Origin: Chloroflexota bacterium
GTDB taxonomy: Bacteria; Chloroflexota; Dehalococcoidia; Dehalococcoidales; RBG-16-60-22
DNA length: 37,657 nucleotides
Direction of reading: 5' to 3'
NCBI GenBank assembly: GCA_016190695.1
Contig: JACPQC010000006.1
Location: 1 to 37,657, forward strand
The position numbers and the translations under genes were made by a program. Of the stretch, positions 24,222 to 31,500 are shown piece by piece (the first letter of the stretch is position 1; each line of letters begins with the position of its first letter). The notes below the pieces were generated by a model. It worked only from the letters and a program-made list of their open reading frames with translations, was not told the origin of the DNA and made no database searches.

Positions 24222-24344
24222 CCACCCCATTCGGCTTCCCTCAACTGCGTTCGGGACAAGTCGCTCAGGGCAAGCCTGAGATGCTTCAGTCGCGCTTGTG
24301 CACCAAAGCCTCAGCGGAGGTGGGTCGCTCCTTCCAGCATGACA
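24222..24344. repeat. TGTCATGCTG-family repeat, inverted copy of 6858-6979
   Basis: The segment ends CCTTCCAGCATGACA and reads, on the minus strand, almost base for base like 6858-6979. It includes GACTTGTCCCGAACGCAGTT. The match continues for a few bases beyond TGTCATG (CCGAA). Confidence 0.75.
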
Positions 24345-24405
24345 ATGTTTCGGACAGCCTCAACGAATGCTTCTTTGTATTACCCCGAAAATAGATGCCG
24401 TGAAT

Positions 24406-24526
24406 TGTCACCCTGAGCCGCAGCCCTGAGCGAAGCGAAGGGGCAGCGAAGGGTCTGGGGAGGGGAGCTATCTGTCTTCCACCCACCCCCGAGATTCTTC
24501 AGTCGCTACGCTCCTTCAGAATGACA
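24406..24526. repeat. TGTCACCCTG...CAGAATGACA inverted-repeat element
   Basis: Left end TGTCACCCTGAG and right end CTCCTTCAGAATGACA are imperfect inverted repeats. The interior contains CCTGAGCGAAGCGAAGG and AGATTCTTCAGTCGCTACGC, the standard core of this family. TTTTT follows the right end. Confidence 0.7.
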
Positions 24527-24629
24527 TTTTTATATTTCGTGGCACCCGCCGCAAGCGGGCATGGATGATTGCTACTGAATAGGGCCGGGGTGGGTCCTGG
24601 AAGACAACACGATAGACCCATAGCGAAAC

Positions 24630-25367
24630 TCAGGTAGATTCGGATGAATCAGGTTGCAGCCGCTGAGAGGGGACAACTTTGGGAATGAACTTGTAGCCGA
24701 CGCCGTACACGCTGGAGATGTACCGGGGGCTGTCCACGGGGTCGCCCAGTTTCTGGCGGAGGTGCTGCAGGTGCACCTTCACCGTTTGCAGGCCGAAGAC
24801 ACGGTTGTCATCGATGCCCCAGATCGCCGCCCCCAGTGACTGGTGGGTGACCACCCGTCCGGCATTGTACATCAGCCGCGCCAGCAGGCGTAGTTCGCTC
24901 CCGGTCAACTGGACCAGGCTTCCGCTCACCAGTACTTCCGCGGCCTCGAAGTCCACCCAGAGGTCCCCGGCAGAAAGCGGCACTTCCCGCACGTTACCCT
25001 GCCCCGAAGCGCGCCGGAGGACCGCCTCCATCCGGGCCAGGAACTCGATGTGGCTGAAGGGCTTGGTCACGTAGTCGTCGGCGCCCAGTTGAAGCGCCCT
25101 GGCGATATCGGTATCCTGGTCACGCACGGTGAGCATGATGACCGGTACCTGGGAGAACTGGCGTATCCGCTGGAGCACCTGGAAACCGTCCATGTCCGGC
25201 AGGCCGATGTCCAGCAGCGCCAGGTCTGGGGACTCCGCCTCCACCATTTCCAGGGCGGAAGACCCGTCACAGGCAACAATCGTTTCGGCGACCGGCCAGC
25301 GCATATTGATACAGAGCCTGATGATTTCCACGATATCGGGAGAATCATCCACAATGAGAACTTTCAT
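24630..25367 (-). CDS. OmpR/PhoB-family response regulator (orphan)
   Basis: Two-component transcription regulator of 245 residues. The receiver domain (1-115) has the acidic pair D7/D8, phospho-acceptor D53 in LALLDIGLPDMDG, Thr80 and Lys102 in DDYVTKPFS. The C-terminal winged helix (about 130-230) has LTGSELRLLARLMYNAGRVVTHQ and TVKVHLQHLRQKLGD, ending YISSVYGVGYKFIP. No histidine kinase lies on either side, so its partner is elsewhere. The ATG follows GGGAG. A strong promoter (25506-25534) leaves a leader of about 130 bases. Confidence 0.94.
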   Translation of the reverse strand: MKVLIVDDSPDIVEIIRLCINMRWPVAETIVACDGSSALEMVEAESPDLALLDIGLPDMDGFQVLQRIRQFSQVPVIMLTVRDQDTDIARALQLGADDYVTKPFSHIEFLARMEAVLRRASGQGNVREVPLSAGDLWVDFEAAEVLVSGSLVQLTGSELRLLARLMYNAGRVVTHQSLGAAIWGIDDNRVFGLQTVKVHLQHLRQKLGDPVDSPRYISSVYGVGYKFIPKVVPSQRLQPDSSEST

Positions 25368-25505
25368 TTCCGCTCCCGGGCTATCTCGCCGGCGCCGCCT
25401 CTACAACTGTCGCGCACTGCGCATTCAGACACAGCCACAGGACTCTTTCGTGATTCCCCACGGCAGAGTCCAGACCATTAGCAGTAGTTCAAGGCGTTCG
25501 AACCA

Positions 25506-25534
25506 ATTATAACCCAAAGTTTGACACATGGCAA
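25506..25534 (-). promoter_or_regulatory. Promoter of the orphan response regulator
   Basis: On the minus strand, -35 TTGCCA (25529-25534) and a perfect -10 TATAAT (25506-25511) are 17 bp apart. Confidence 0.75.
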
Positions 25535-25684
25535 TTAATCCTGGAGAGTAACAGGCAAATAAGCTTCCATAGTAATACGAACTACTATCACCGGGTCGCA
25601 TATGTTAATCACTTATTGCTGCTTTCTGCCTCTCTTTACCATCATACTTAATCCAGAACATTTTTCTTGATTTTGTTTGTACCA

Positions 25685-25713
25685 TTGACTGTTGTTTCTT
25701 GTTCAGTTAGCAT
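25685..25713 (+). promoter_or_regulatory. Promoter of the DUF1538-DUF1538-PII operon
   Basis: -35 TTGACT (25685-25690) and -10 TAGCAT (25708-25713) are 17 bp apart, giving a leader of about 45 bases to the TTG start. Confidence 0.5.
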
Positions 25714-25763
25714 ATGGCTAAGTCCTTTTTGAACAGCCATCCCCGAAAGACCCGGAGAGCCGT

Positions 25764-26456
25764 TTGGACGAGATAAAGCAAACTCTAAAGGAAGTGGTCC
25801 AGGCTATGGCGCCGGTGATACTGGCTGTCCTGGCGCTGCAAATTTTCATCGTCAGGATGCCGCTGCCGGAAATCATCAAGTTCCTTACCGGCGCGGCCAT
25901 GGCTACCGTGGGCATGATGCTCTTCCTGCTTGGCACCCGCATCGGCTTGCTGCCGGTGGGTGAAGCGGTTGGCGCCGAGTTGCCCCGCCGGGGATCTGTA
26001 GTATATATTATGGCTATTTCATTTCTGGTCGGGTTCGCTGTGACCATCGCCGAGCCGGACGTGATCGTGCTCACCAGCCAGGTGGATGCCGTTTCCCAGG
26101 GGGCGGTCGGGAGGGGACTGCTGGTCTATATCATCGCCGTAGGCGTTGCCTTCTTCGTAGCGATGGCCATGCTGCGCGTTGTCTCCGGGTTACCCATAAC
26201 TTACCTGCTGGCCGGCGGATATGTCTGTGTACTGGTGCTCTCGTTTTTCACCCCTTCCCGGTTCGTCGCCGTTGCCTTTGACGCTGGCGGCGTCACCACG
26301 GGGCCGATGACGGTGCCGGTCATCCTGGCGCTGGGGATTGGCTTCAGTTCGGTCCTGGCGGGAAAATCAGCGCTGTCCGATGGCTTCGGTCTCATCGGGC
26401 TGGCCTCTATCGGCCCCATAATCGGCGTGATGCTCATGGGGATGGTGCTGGGGTGA
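25764..26456 (+). CDS. DUF1538 membrane protein, first half
   Basis: Polytopic inner-membrane protein of 230 residues, resembling DUF1538; a transport role is suspected in the family but unproven. About six to seven hydrophobic segments are visible. Motifs shared with the next gene are LLPVGEAVG (62-70), the intramembrane acidic pair at E97-P-D99 (AEPDV), FDAGGVTTGPM (172-182) and SDGFGLIGL (205-213). These probably form the active site or pore. No ATG or GTG is available; the TTG at 25764 has GGAG six bases upstream. Its stop overlaps the next start (GTGA), so the two are made together. Confidence 0.85.
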   Translation: MDEIKQTLKEVVQAMAPVILAVLALQIFIVRMPLPEIIKFLTGAAMATVGMMLFLLGTRIGLLPVGEAVGAELPRRGSVVYIMAISFLVGFAVTIAEPDVIVLTSQVDAVSQGAVGRGLLVYIIAVGVAFFVAMAMLRVVSGLPITYLLAGGYVCVLVLSFFTPSRFVAVAFDAGGVTTGPMTVPVILALGIGFSSVLAGKSALSDGFGLIGLASIGPIIGVMLMGMVLG

Positions 26457-27256
26457 ACGATATCGCCGTGCTGGACGGGGCAGGCCAGGTCTTCCTCCAT
26501 GTATTGAGGTCGCTGCTGCCATTGCTTCTCCTGTTCCTGGTATTCCAGATAGTGTTCTTGAGGCTGCCCGCCGGCTATGTGTTTGCCCTGCTCAAGGGCA
26601 TGCTGCTGGCCTTCATCGGGCTGGCCCTCTTTCTGCAGGGAGTACGGGTGGGTTTTCTGCCTGTGGGCACGGCGATGGGCGAAATGCTGGGGGCTATTGA
26701 GCACAAGTGGTCGCTGGTGCCTCTGGGCCTTTTCATGGGGTTCCTGTCCACCTTCAGCGAGCCGGCGGTGCGGATACTGTGCCGGCAGGTAGAAGAGTCC
26801 TCCAGCGGCTTTATTCGCAAATCGCTGGTGCTGTACACCATATCGCTGGGAGTAGCCATGCTGGTGGGACTGAGTGTGGTCAAGATTATCTACGGGTTCC
26901 CGTTCCTCTGGATCATCATACCCGGTTACGTGGCTGCGATGGCGCTGTTATGGTTCAGCGACCGCACCTTCGCCTCTATCGCTTTCGATGCCGGGGGCGT
27001 CGCTACCGGGCCGATGGCGGTAACGTTCTTGCTGGCGATGGTGCTGGGAATAGCATCCTCGATAGAAGGCAGAAGCCCTATCACTGACGGCTTTGGCCTG
27101 ATTGCGCTGATAGCACTGGCCCCGATACTCTCGGTAATGCTGCTGGGGCTGGTATTCCGCATAAAACTCAAACAAATGGAGGTGCGCGAAGATGGGGGAC
27201 AACAAGGCGCTGATAGTGACCATAGTGAGGAAGGGCTGGGGCAACCAGGTAATTGA
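26453..27256 (+). CDS. DUF1538 membrane protein, second half
   Basis: A 267-residue paralogue of the preceding protein, with the same pattern of hydrophobic segments. Its motifs are FLPVGTAMG (68-76), SEPAV (102-106), FDAGGVATGPM (178-188) and TDGFGLIAL (211-219). DUF1538 also occurs as two repeats in one chain, so the two genes probably encode the halves of a heterodimer. The start is GTG within GTGA. The last ~21 residues (EDGGQQGADSDHSEEG...) are hydrophilic and are encoded in the region overlapping the PII gene in another frame. This tail faces the cytoplasm if the membrane core ends at about residue 236. Confidence 0.85.
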   Translation: MNDIAVLDGAGQVFLHVLRSLLPLLLLFLVFQIVFLRLPAGYVFALLKGMLLAFIGLALFLQGVRVGFLPVGTAMGEMLGAIEHKWSLVPLGLFMGFLSTFSEPAVRILCRQVEESSSGFIRKSLVLYTISLGVAMLVGLSVVKIIYGFPFLWIIIPGYVAAMALLWFSDRTFASIAFDAGGVATGPMAVTFLLAMVLGIASSIEGRSPITDGFGLIALIALAPILSVMLLGLVFRIKLKQMEVREDGGQQGADSDHSEEGLGQPGN

Positions 27257-27545
27257 GGCCTCCCTCAAGGCCGGGGCTGAAGGCGGGACCATCATCTTTG
27301 GCCGGGGCGTAGGCATTCATGAACAGCAGAAGCTGATGGGGATCCCGATTGAGCCGGAGAAAGAGATCATACTGTCGGTGATATCGCGCGACAAGGAAGA
27401 CAATGTCCTTTCCGGGATTATCAAGGCAGCTTGCCTGGACAAACCCGGGGCAGGCATCACCTTCGTCATCCCGGTAGAAAAGGTGGCAGGGATAGTCCAT
27501 GCCCTGGTCAGCGGGCAGTGTGAGACCGAAGGCACCGCGCTATAG
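27192..27545 (+). CDS. PII-family (GlnB/GlnK-like) signalling protein
   Basis: A 117-residue trimeric-type PII protein that should bind nucleotides and regulate a partner. The start MGDNKALIVTIVRKGWGNQVIEA and GAEGGTIIFGRGVG fit the first strand-helix unit. The T-loop is short (GIHEQQKLMGIPIEP) and has no uridylylatable Tyr as in GlnB. EKEIILSVISRDKEDNVLSGI and GAGITFVIPVEKVAGIV form the second unit. GGAGGTG about eight bases upstream sets the ATG. The gene overlaps the upstream membrane gene by 65 bp in another frame. The context indicates it senses a metabolite and gates the DUF1538 pair rather than AmtB, which is absent. Confidence 0.85.
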   Translation: MGDNKALIVTIVRKGWGNQVIEASLKAGAEGGTIIFGRGVGIHEQQKLMGIPIEPEKEIILSVISRDKEDNVLSGIIKAACLDKPGAGITFVIPVEKVAGIVHALVSGQCETEGTAL

Positions 27546-27576
27546 CCCTGGATTCGGAAAAGTGCCGGGCTTTCAC

Positions 27577-27605
27577 TTGCGCTTTGCTCGCAGTTACGAT
27601 AGACT
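27577..27605 (+). promoter_or_regulatory. Possible promoter of the DUF1015 gene
   Basis: -35 TTGCGC (27577-27582) and -10 TAGACT (27600-27605) are 17 bp apart, with a short leader before the ATG at 27627. Confidence 0.35.
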
Positions 27606-27626
27606 ATTTAAGACTATCAGGATAGG

Positions 27627-28928
27627 ATGTTCTCACCTTTGGCCGTAATTCGCCCCTTTCGCGGTGTGCGCTACAACCAGTCTCTGGGTGACTTATCCGC
27701 CGTCATCTGCCCCCCTTATGACATTATCACCCCTGTGATGCAGTCCCGTTTATACCAGCGCAGCCAGAACAACTTCGTGCGCCTCGAGTTCGGCCAGGAA
27801 TCGCCCACAGACACGCCCGATGACAACCGCTATACCCGCTCCCGGTCATACCTGGAGAAATGGCTGGCGCAGGGCGTTCTTGAGATCGACGGCAAGCCGG
27901 CCCTGTACGTCCATGACCACCATTTCGCCCATAAAGGTAAGCGATACTGCCGCCGCAGCCTCATCGCCCTGGTCAAGCTCGCCGACTGGAGCGAGAAGGT
28001 GGTCCGCCCCCACGAAGGCACCCTTTCCCGCCCCAAGAGCGACCGCCTGGCGCTCCTCAGAACGCTCCGGGCCAATACCAGCCCGATAATGGCCCTGTAC
28101 GAAGACGCCGGAGGACAAGTATCAGCCGCATTAAGGGAACATTGCCAGCGCCCCGCGCTGCATCTGAGCGTAGATGACGAGGAACATGACCTATGGGCGG
28201 TCGCCGCTCCTGATTTCATCAAACACGTCTGTGAAAGCCTGGCTGGACAGCCGCTCTACATCGCTGACGGGCACCATCGCTATGAAAGCGCCCTGGTCTA
28301 CCGTAACGAGATGCGATCTGCCGGTGGGCCGGGAGACGGCTCTTGCGATTTCGTGATGATGTCCCTGGTGGATTTCGCCGACCCCGGCCTGGTCATCCTG
28401 CCGGCGCACAGGCTGGTCCGCTGCCAGGCCAGGGCAACCCTGGACAAGATGCGCTCCGGCCTGCAGGCGTTCTTCGACATAGAGGAACTGCCGGCATCGA
28501 GACCGGGCCTCTGGCCGGAGATAGACGCCATGCTCGCCGGAGATGACCCGGCCATCGTCATGTTCGGCCCGGACAGTGAGCGCCTGACCCTGTTGAGACC
28601 GCGCCATCCGGCCATCGCCTCCAGGAATATGCCCGGCCACCATACCGAGCTTTACCGCAGGCTGAACGTAAGCATTGCCGACCACGTTATCCTGGAGCAC
28701 CTGCTCGGGCTGGACTGCGACGGCGACGCCGCCCTTGATTACACCTATGCCCGCGCTGACGCGGTGAACAAGGTGCTCAGCCAGGAGTTCCAGTTGGCAC
28801 TGCTGCTCAACCCGGTCAGGGCGGCCACGATAAAGGCCATCGCTGACGCTGATGACAGGCTGCCCCGCAAGTCCACCTATTTCTACCCCAAGTCGCCGGC
28901 GGGACTGGTCTTTTACCGGATGATGTAG
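27627..28928 (+). CDS. DUF1015 family protein
   Basis: A 433-residue member of DUF1015, of unproven biochemical function. The N-terminus LAVIRPFRGVRYN (5-17) and AVICPPYDIITP (25-36) are family hallmarks. So are VVRPHEGTL (125-133) and the ADGHHRYESA motif (213-222), which resembles a phosphotransfer or nucleotide-handling active site. I infer a possible place in serine metabolism only from the nearby aminotransferase-serA pair. No phosphoserine phosphatase gene is in the window. The ATG follows AGGATAGG. It stands alone between the PII operon and ribF. Confidence 0.9.
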   Translation: MFSPLAVIRPFRGVRYNQSLGDLSAVICPPYDIITPVMQSRLYQRSQNNFVRLEFGQESPTDTPDDNRYTRSRSYLEKWLAQGVLEIDGKPALYVHDHHFAHKGKRYCRRSLIALVKLADWSEKVVRPHEGTLSRPKSDRLALLRTLRANTSPIMALYEDAGGQVSAALREHCQRPALHLSVDDEEHDLWAVAAPDFIKHVCESLAGQPLYIADGHHRYESALVYRNEMRSAGGPGDGSCDFVMMSLVDFADPGLVILPAHRLVRCQARATLDKMRSGLQAFFDIEELPASRPGLWPEIDAMLAGDDPAIVMFGPDSERLTLLRPRHPAIASRNMPGHHTELYRRLNVSIADHVILEHLLGLDCDGDAALDYTYARADAVNKVLSQEFQLALLLNPVRAATIKAIADADDRLPRKSTYFYPKSPAGLVFYRMM

Positions 28929-28942
28929 CTTTCCGCGACAGT

Positions 28943-28971
28943 TTGACGCTCATTCCCGGTTATGATAGTAT
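28943..28971 (+). promoter_or_regulatory. Promoter of ribF-tyrS
   Basis: -35 TTGACG (28943-28948) and -10 TAGTAT (28966-28971) are 17 bp apart, and TG precedes the -10 by one base (extended -10). It rules out a ribF start at 28943 because that codon lies inside the -35. Confidence 0.7.
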
Positions 28972-29083
28972 TAATACACCCCGGTCAGAGATGGGTCCCC
29001 TTCACCCCTATGCGGAGTGCTTATTTTTCATCCAAGCCAACCGACATGGTGATAACAAGCATTCACCAGGAGACGTCCAGAAC

Positions 29084-30013
29084 GTGCTGCTAGAGGAAGA
29101 ACTGGCCCGGTTCAAGCCGGATAAAGATACCGTGCTGACCATCGGCGTCTTCGATGGCGTGCACCTGGGCCACCAGCGGCTTATCTCAGAACTGACCGGG
29201 CAGGCCCGGCAACGCGGTATGCTTTCCGCCGTAGTGACCTTCCGCCAGCATCCCCAGCAGGTGCTCGGCCAGGAGGCATTGCCTTTCCTGACCGATACTG
29301 TCACCAGGGAGGAACTCCTCACAGAAGAGGGTGTTGACATCATAGCGATGCTCTCTTTTACCGAAGAGCTATCCCACCTCGACGCCCGCCAGTTCATGTG
29401 CCTGCTGCAGAAGCATCTCCGGATGCGCGCCCTGGTGGTCGGCCCTGATTCCGCCCTGGGCAGGCACAGAGAAGGCGATATCGACGCCCTGCACCGGCTG
29501 GGAGAGGAGATGGGCTTTAGCCTGACCGTCGTGCCCCAGATGACCCTGAACGGAGAGACGGTGAGCAGCACAGCTATCAGGCGCGCCCTGGCCGAGGGCG
29601 ATATGCAGAAAGTGCACCGGCTGTACGGACGTCTCTTCAGCCTTCGCGGCAAAGTAGTGGCCGGGGCCGGGCGGGGGGCTGGCCTGGGTTTCCCCACTGC
29701 TAACCTCCAGATAGAGCCGTCACAGGCGCTGCCGCCCGACGGTGTCTATGCCAGTTGGGCCTATGTCGGCGGCAAAAGATACCCCTCTATGACCAACGTG
29801 GGCACCTGCCCCACCTTCGGCCCCTGTGACCGTACCGTGGAGGTCTATATCATCGGCTATCAGGAAGACATCTACGGCCGGGAGTTAAAGATAGAGCTTG
29901 TAGAGCGTGTCCGCGATGAGAAGAAGTTTGACACCGTGGACGAGCTCAAGAAGCAGATGGCCGAGGACGTGAGGCTGGGAGAAGCCATTCTGGGGAGCGC
30001 ACATGACCATTGA
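29084..30013 (+). CDS. ribF: Bifunctional riboflavin kinase / FAD synthetase
   Basis: Converts riboflavin to FMN and then FAD. From GTG 29084 it has 309 residues, the normal length, with AGGAG about ten bases upstream. The N-terminal FAD synthetase domain has TIGVFDGVHLGHQRL (19-33), the nucleotidyltransferase HxGH-like motif, and SSTAIRRAL (161-169). The C-terminal flavokinase domain has GRGAGLGFPTANL (196-208), then GVYASWAYVGGKRYPSMTNVGTCPTF. A longer 356-residue reading from 28943 is rejected because of the promoter. It overlaps tyrS by 11 bases. Confidence 0.94.
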   Translation: MLLEEELARFKPDKDTVLTIGVFDGVHLGHQRLISELTGQARQRGMLSAVVTFRQHPQQVLGQEALPFLTDTVTREELLTEEGVDIIAMLSFTEELSHLDARQFMCLLQKHLRMRALVVGPDSALGRHREGDIDALHRLGEEMGFSLTVVPQMTLNGETVSSTAIRRALAEGDMQKVHRLYGRLFSLRGKVVAGAGRGAGLGFPTANLQIEPSQALPPDGVYASWAYVGGKRYPSMTNVGTCPTFGPCDRTVEVYIIGYQEDIYGRELKIELVERVRDEKKFDTVDELKKQMAEDVRLGEAILGSAHDH

Positions 30014-31226
30014 CCGTGCCTTGATCGAACGAGATGTCAGCCGCCTGCTCAAACGCGGCGTGGCTGAGATTATCGTCGAAGAAGAAATGCTGGAGCTGCT
30101 TCGCTCCGGTCGCAAGCTGCGGCTGAAGGAGGGCTTCGACCCCTCTTTCCCCGATATCCACCTGGGGCACATGGTGGCCCTGCGCAAGCTGCGCCAGTTC
30201 CAGGAGATGGGGCATCAGGTAGTGCTCATCGTCGGCGACTGGACGGCGCAGATCGGCGACCCCTCCGGCGTCTCGGTGACGCGGCCCATGCTCACCGCCG
30301 AACAGGTGCGCTCCAACGCCGAGACCTATATGCAGCAGTTCTTCAAGGTGGTCGACCGGGGCATGACCGAGGTGCGCTGGCAGAGCGAATGGTACGGAAA
30401 GTTCACCCTGGCCGATGTCATCCAGTTGACCAGCAAGTTCACCGTAGCCCAAATGCTGGCCAGGGAGGACTTCAGCGCCCGGTACAGCGCCGGGAGGCCC
30501 ATCGCCATCACCGAGTTGCTCTACCCGCTGCTGCAGGCCTACGATTCAGTGGTGGTCAAGTCGGACGTGGAGTTCGGCGGCACCGACCAGAAATTCAACT
30601 TCCTGCTGGGCAGGGAGCTACAGACCATGCTCGGCCAGCGCCCCCAGCAGTGTTTCATGACGCCCCTGCTCGTGGGCACCGATGGCAAGCACAAGATGAG
30701 CAAGAGCCTGGGCAACTACATCGGAGTGGCCGAGCCTCCTGATGTCATGTACGGCAAGGTCATGTCCATCCCCGATGAGCTTGTTATGCAGTACTTCGAG
30801 CTGGTGACCGACCTGCCTGAAGAAGAGCTGGAAGAGTTCCGGCAGCAGCTTGCCGGCGAGGCCAACCCGATGAACATGAAGAAGCGGCTGGCCAGGGAGA
30901 TAGTCGCACAGCTTCATAGCAAGGCGGACGCGGTTGAGGCAGAGGCGCATTTCGCCAGGGTGGTGCAGCGCGGCGAGGCCCCGGCGGACATCCCGGTGGC
31001 ATACGCCCCCAGTGACACGCCGGACATCAGGCGGCTGCTCAAGTCCTGCGGCATGGTCGGCAGCATCAGCGAGGCCGTCCGCCTGATAAACCAGGGGGCG
31101 GTGGAGATTGACGGCCAGAAGGTCATCGGCTACCAGCTTCCAGTGAAAGAGGGCAGCATCGTACGTGTCGGCAAGCTGCGCTGGTGCAGAGTGAAGATCG
31201 ACCCGGAGAAGGCGGAAAAGGCATAA
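30003..31226 (+). CDS. tyrS: Tyrosyl-tRNA synthetase
   Basis: Charges tRNA-Tyr. The 407-residue class I enzyme has the HIGH motif as HLGH (53-56) within GFDPSFPDIHLGH. The KMSKS loop is at 231-235 and FGGTDQKFNFLLGRE at 191-205. A C-terminal S4 RNA-binding domain (about 335-400) includes VGSISEAVRLINQGAVEIDGQK. The first segment and HLGH context fit the TyrZ-like subgroup rather than the E. coli TyrS type. GGGGAG precedes the ATG. It is co-transcribed with ribF, and the repeat at 31302-31444 lies just downstream. Confidence 0.96.
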   Translation: MTIDRALIERDVSRLLKRGVAEIIVEEEMLELLRSGRKLRLKEGFDPSFPDIHLGHMVALRKLRQFQEMGHQVVLIVGDWTAQIGDPSGVSVTRPMLTAEQVRSNAETYMQQFFKVVDRGMTEVRWQSEWYGKFTLADVIQLTSKFTVAQMLAREDFSARYSAGRPIAITELLYPLLQAYDSVVVKSDVEFGGTDQKFNFLLGRELQTMLGQRPQQCFMTPLLVGTDGKHKMSKSLGNYIGVAEPPDVMYGKVMSIPDELVMQYFELVTDLPEEELEEFRQQLAGEANPMNMKKRLAREIVAQLHSKADAVEAEAHFARVVQRGEAPADIPVAYAPSDTPDIRRLLKSCGMVGSISEAVRLINQGAVEIDGQKVIGYQLPVKEGSIVRVGKLRWCRVKIDPEKAEKA

Positions 31227-31500
31227 GGCCAATGTCTGGTACGATACTGGCAAGGTGATGAAACTGAAGATGGTTCTAAGGCTGCCCAAGAATGATAGGG
31301 TTGTCATGCTGAAGGCCCGACAAGTCTGGGCGAGGCATCTCACGGTGGTGGGGAAACCCTGGTCGCCTCCCCGCCCTGAGATGCTTCAGTCGCTCTCGCC
31401 CGCCATAGCCTCGGCGTAGGCGGGTCGCTCCTTCCAGCATGACATTTTTGGACTGGAACTCAATTAGCAGCAAAGGGTAGGAGAACACAAGGAGTACAAT
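31227..31500. other. Spacer between tyrS and the aminotransferase gene
   Basis: Apart from the inverted-repeat element at 31302-31444, the only feature is the ribosome-binding site AAGGAG before 31501. No convincing promoter with 17-bp spacing was found. Confidence 0.5.
31302..31444. repeat. TGTCATGCTG-family inverted-repeat element downstream of tyrS
   Basis: Ends TGTCATGCTGAAGG and CCTTCCAGCATGACA are near-perfect inverted repeats, followed by TTTTT (31445-31449). The long stem plus T run could also end ribF-tyrS transcription. The interior has GAGATGCTTCAGTCGCTCTCG. Confidence 0.75.

Larger units (their letters stand above)
24116..24629. other. Spacer with two large inverted-repeat elements
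   Basis: No gene is seen. The spacer holds the radC promoter, the repeat copy at 24222-24344, another at 24406-24526 and a CCCGC(TTGC)GGCGGG hairpin (24547-24560) downstream of the response regulator gene. That hairpin lacks a T run. Confidence 0.6.
25368..25763. other. Divergent intergenic region with promoters for both sides
   Basis: No gene is seen. It contains the response regulator promoter on the minus strand, the DUF1538 promoter on the plus strand, and an AT-rich centre (25540-25710). The response regulator could control the divergent transport operon from here, but no regulator site was identified. Confidence 0.5.

Noticed and set aside
24547-24560. CCCGC/GGCGGG hairpin as response regulator terminator
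   Set aside because: No T run follows on the minus strand, so it cannot be called an intrinsic terminator.
28943-29083. N-terminal extension of ribF by 47 codons
   Set aside because: The first codon falls inside a clear -35/-10 promoter, and the normal family N-terminus begins at about 29084.
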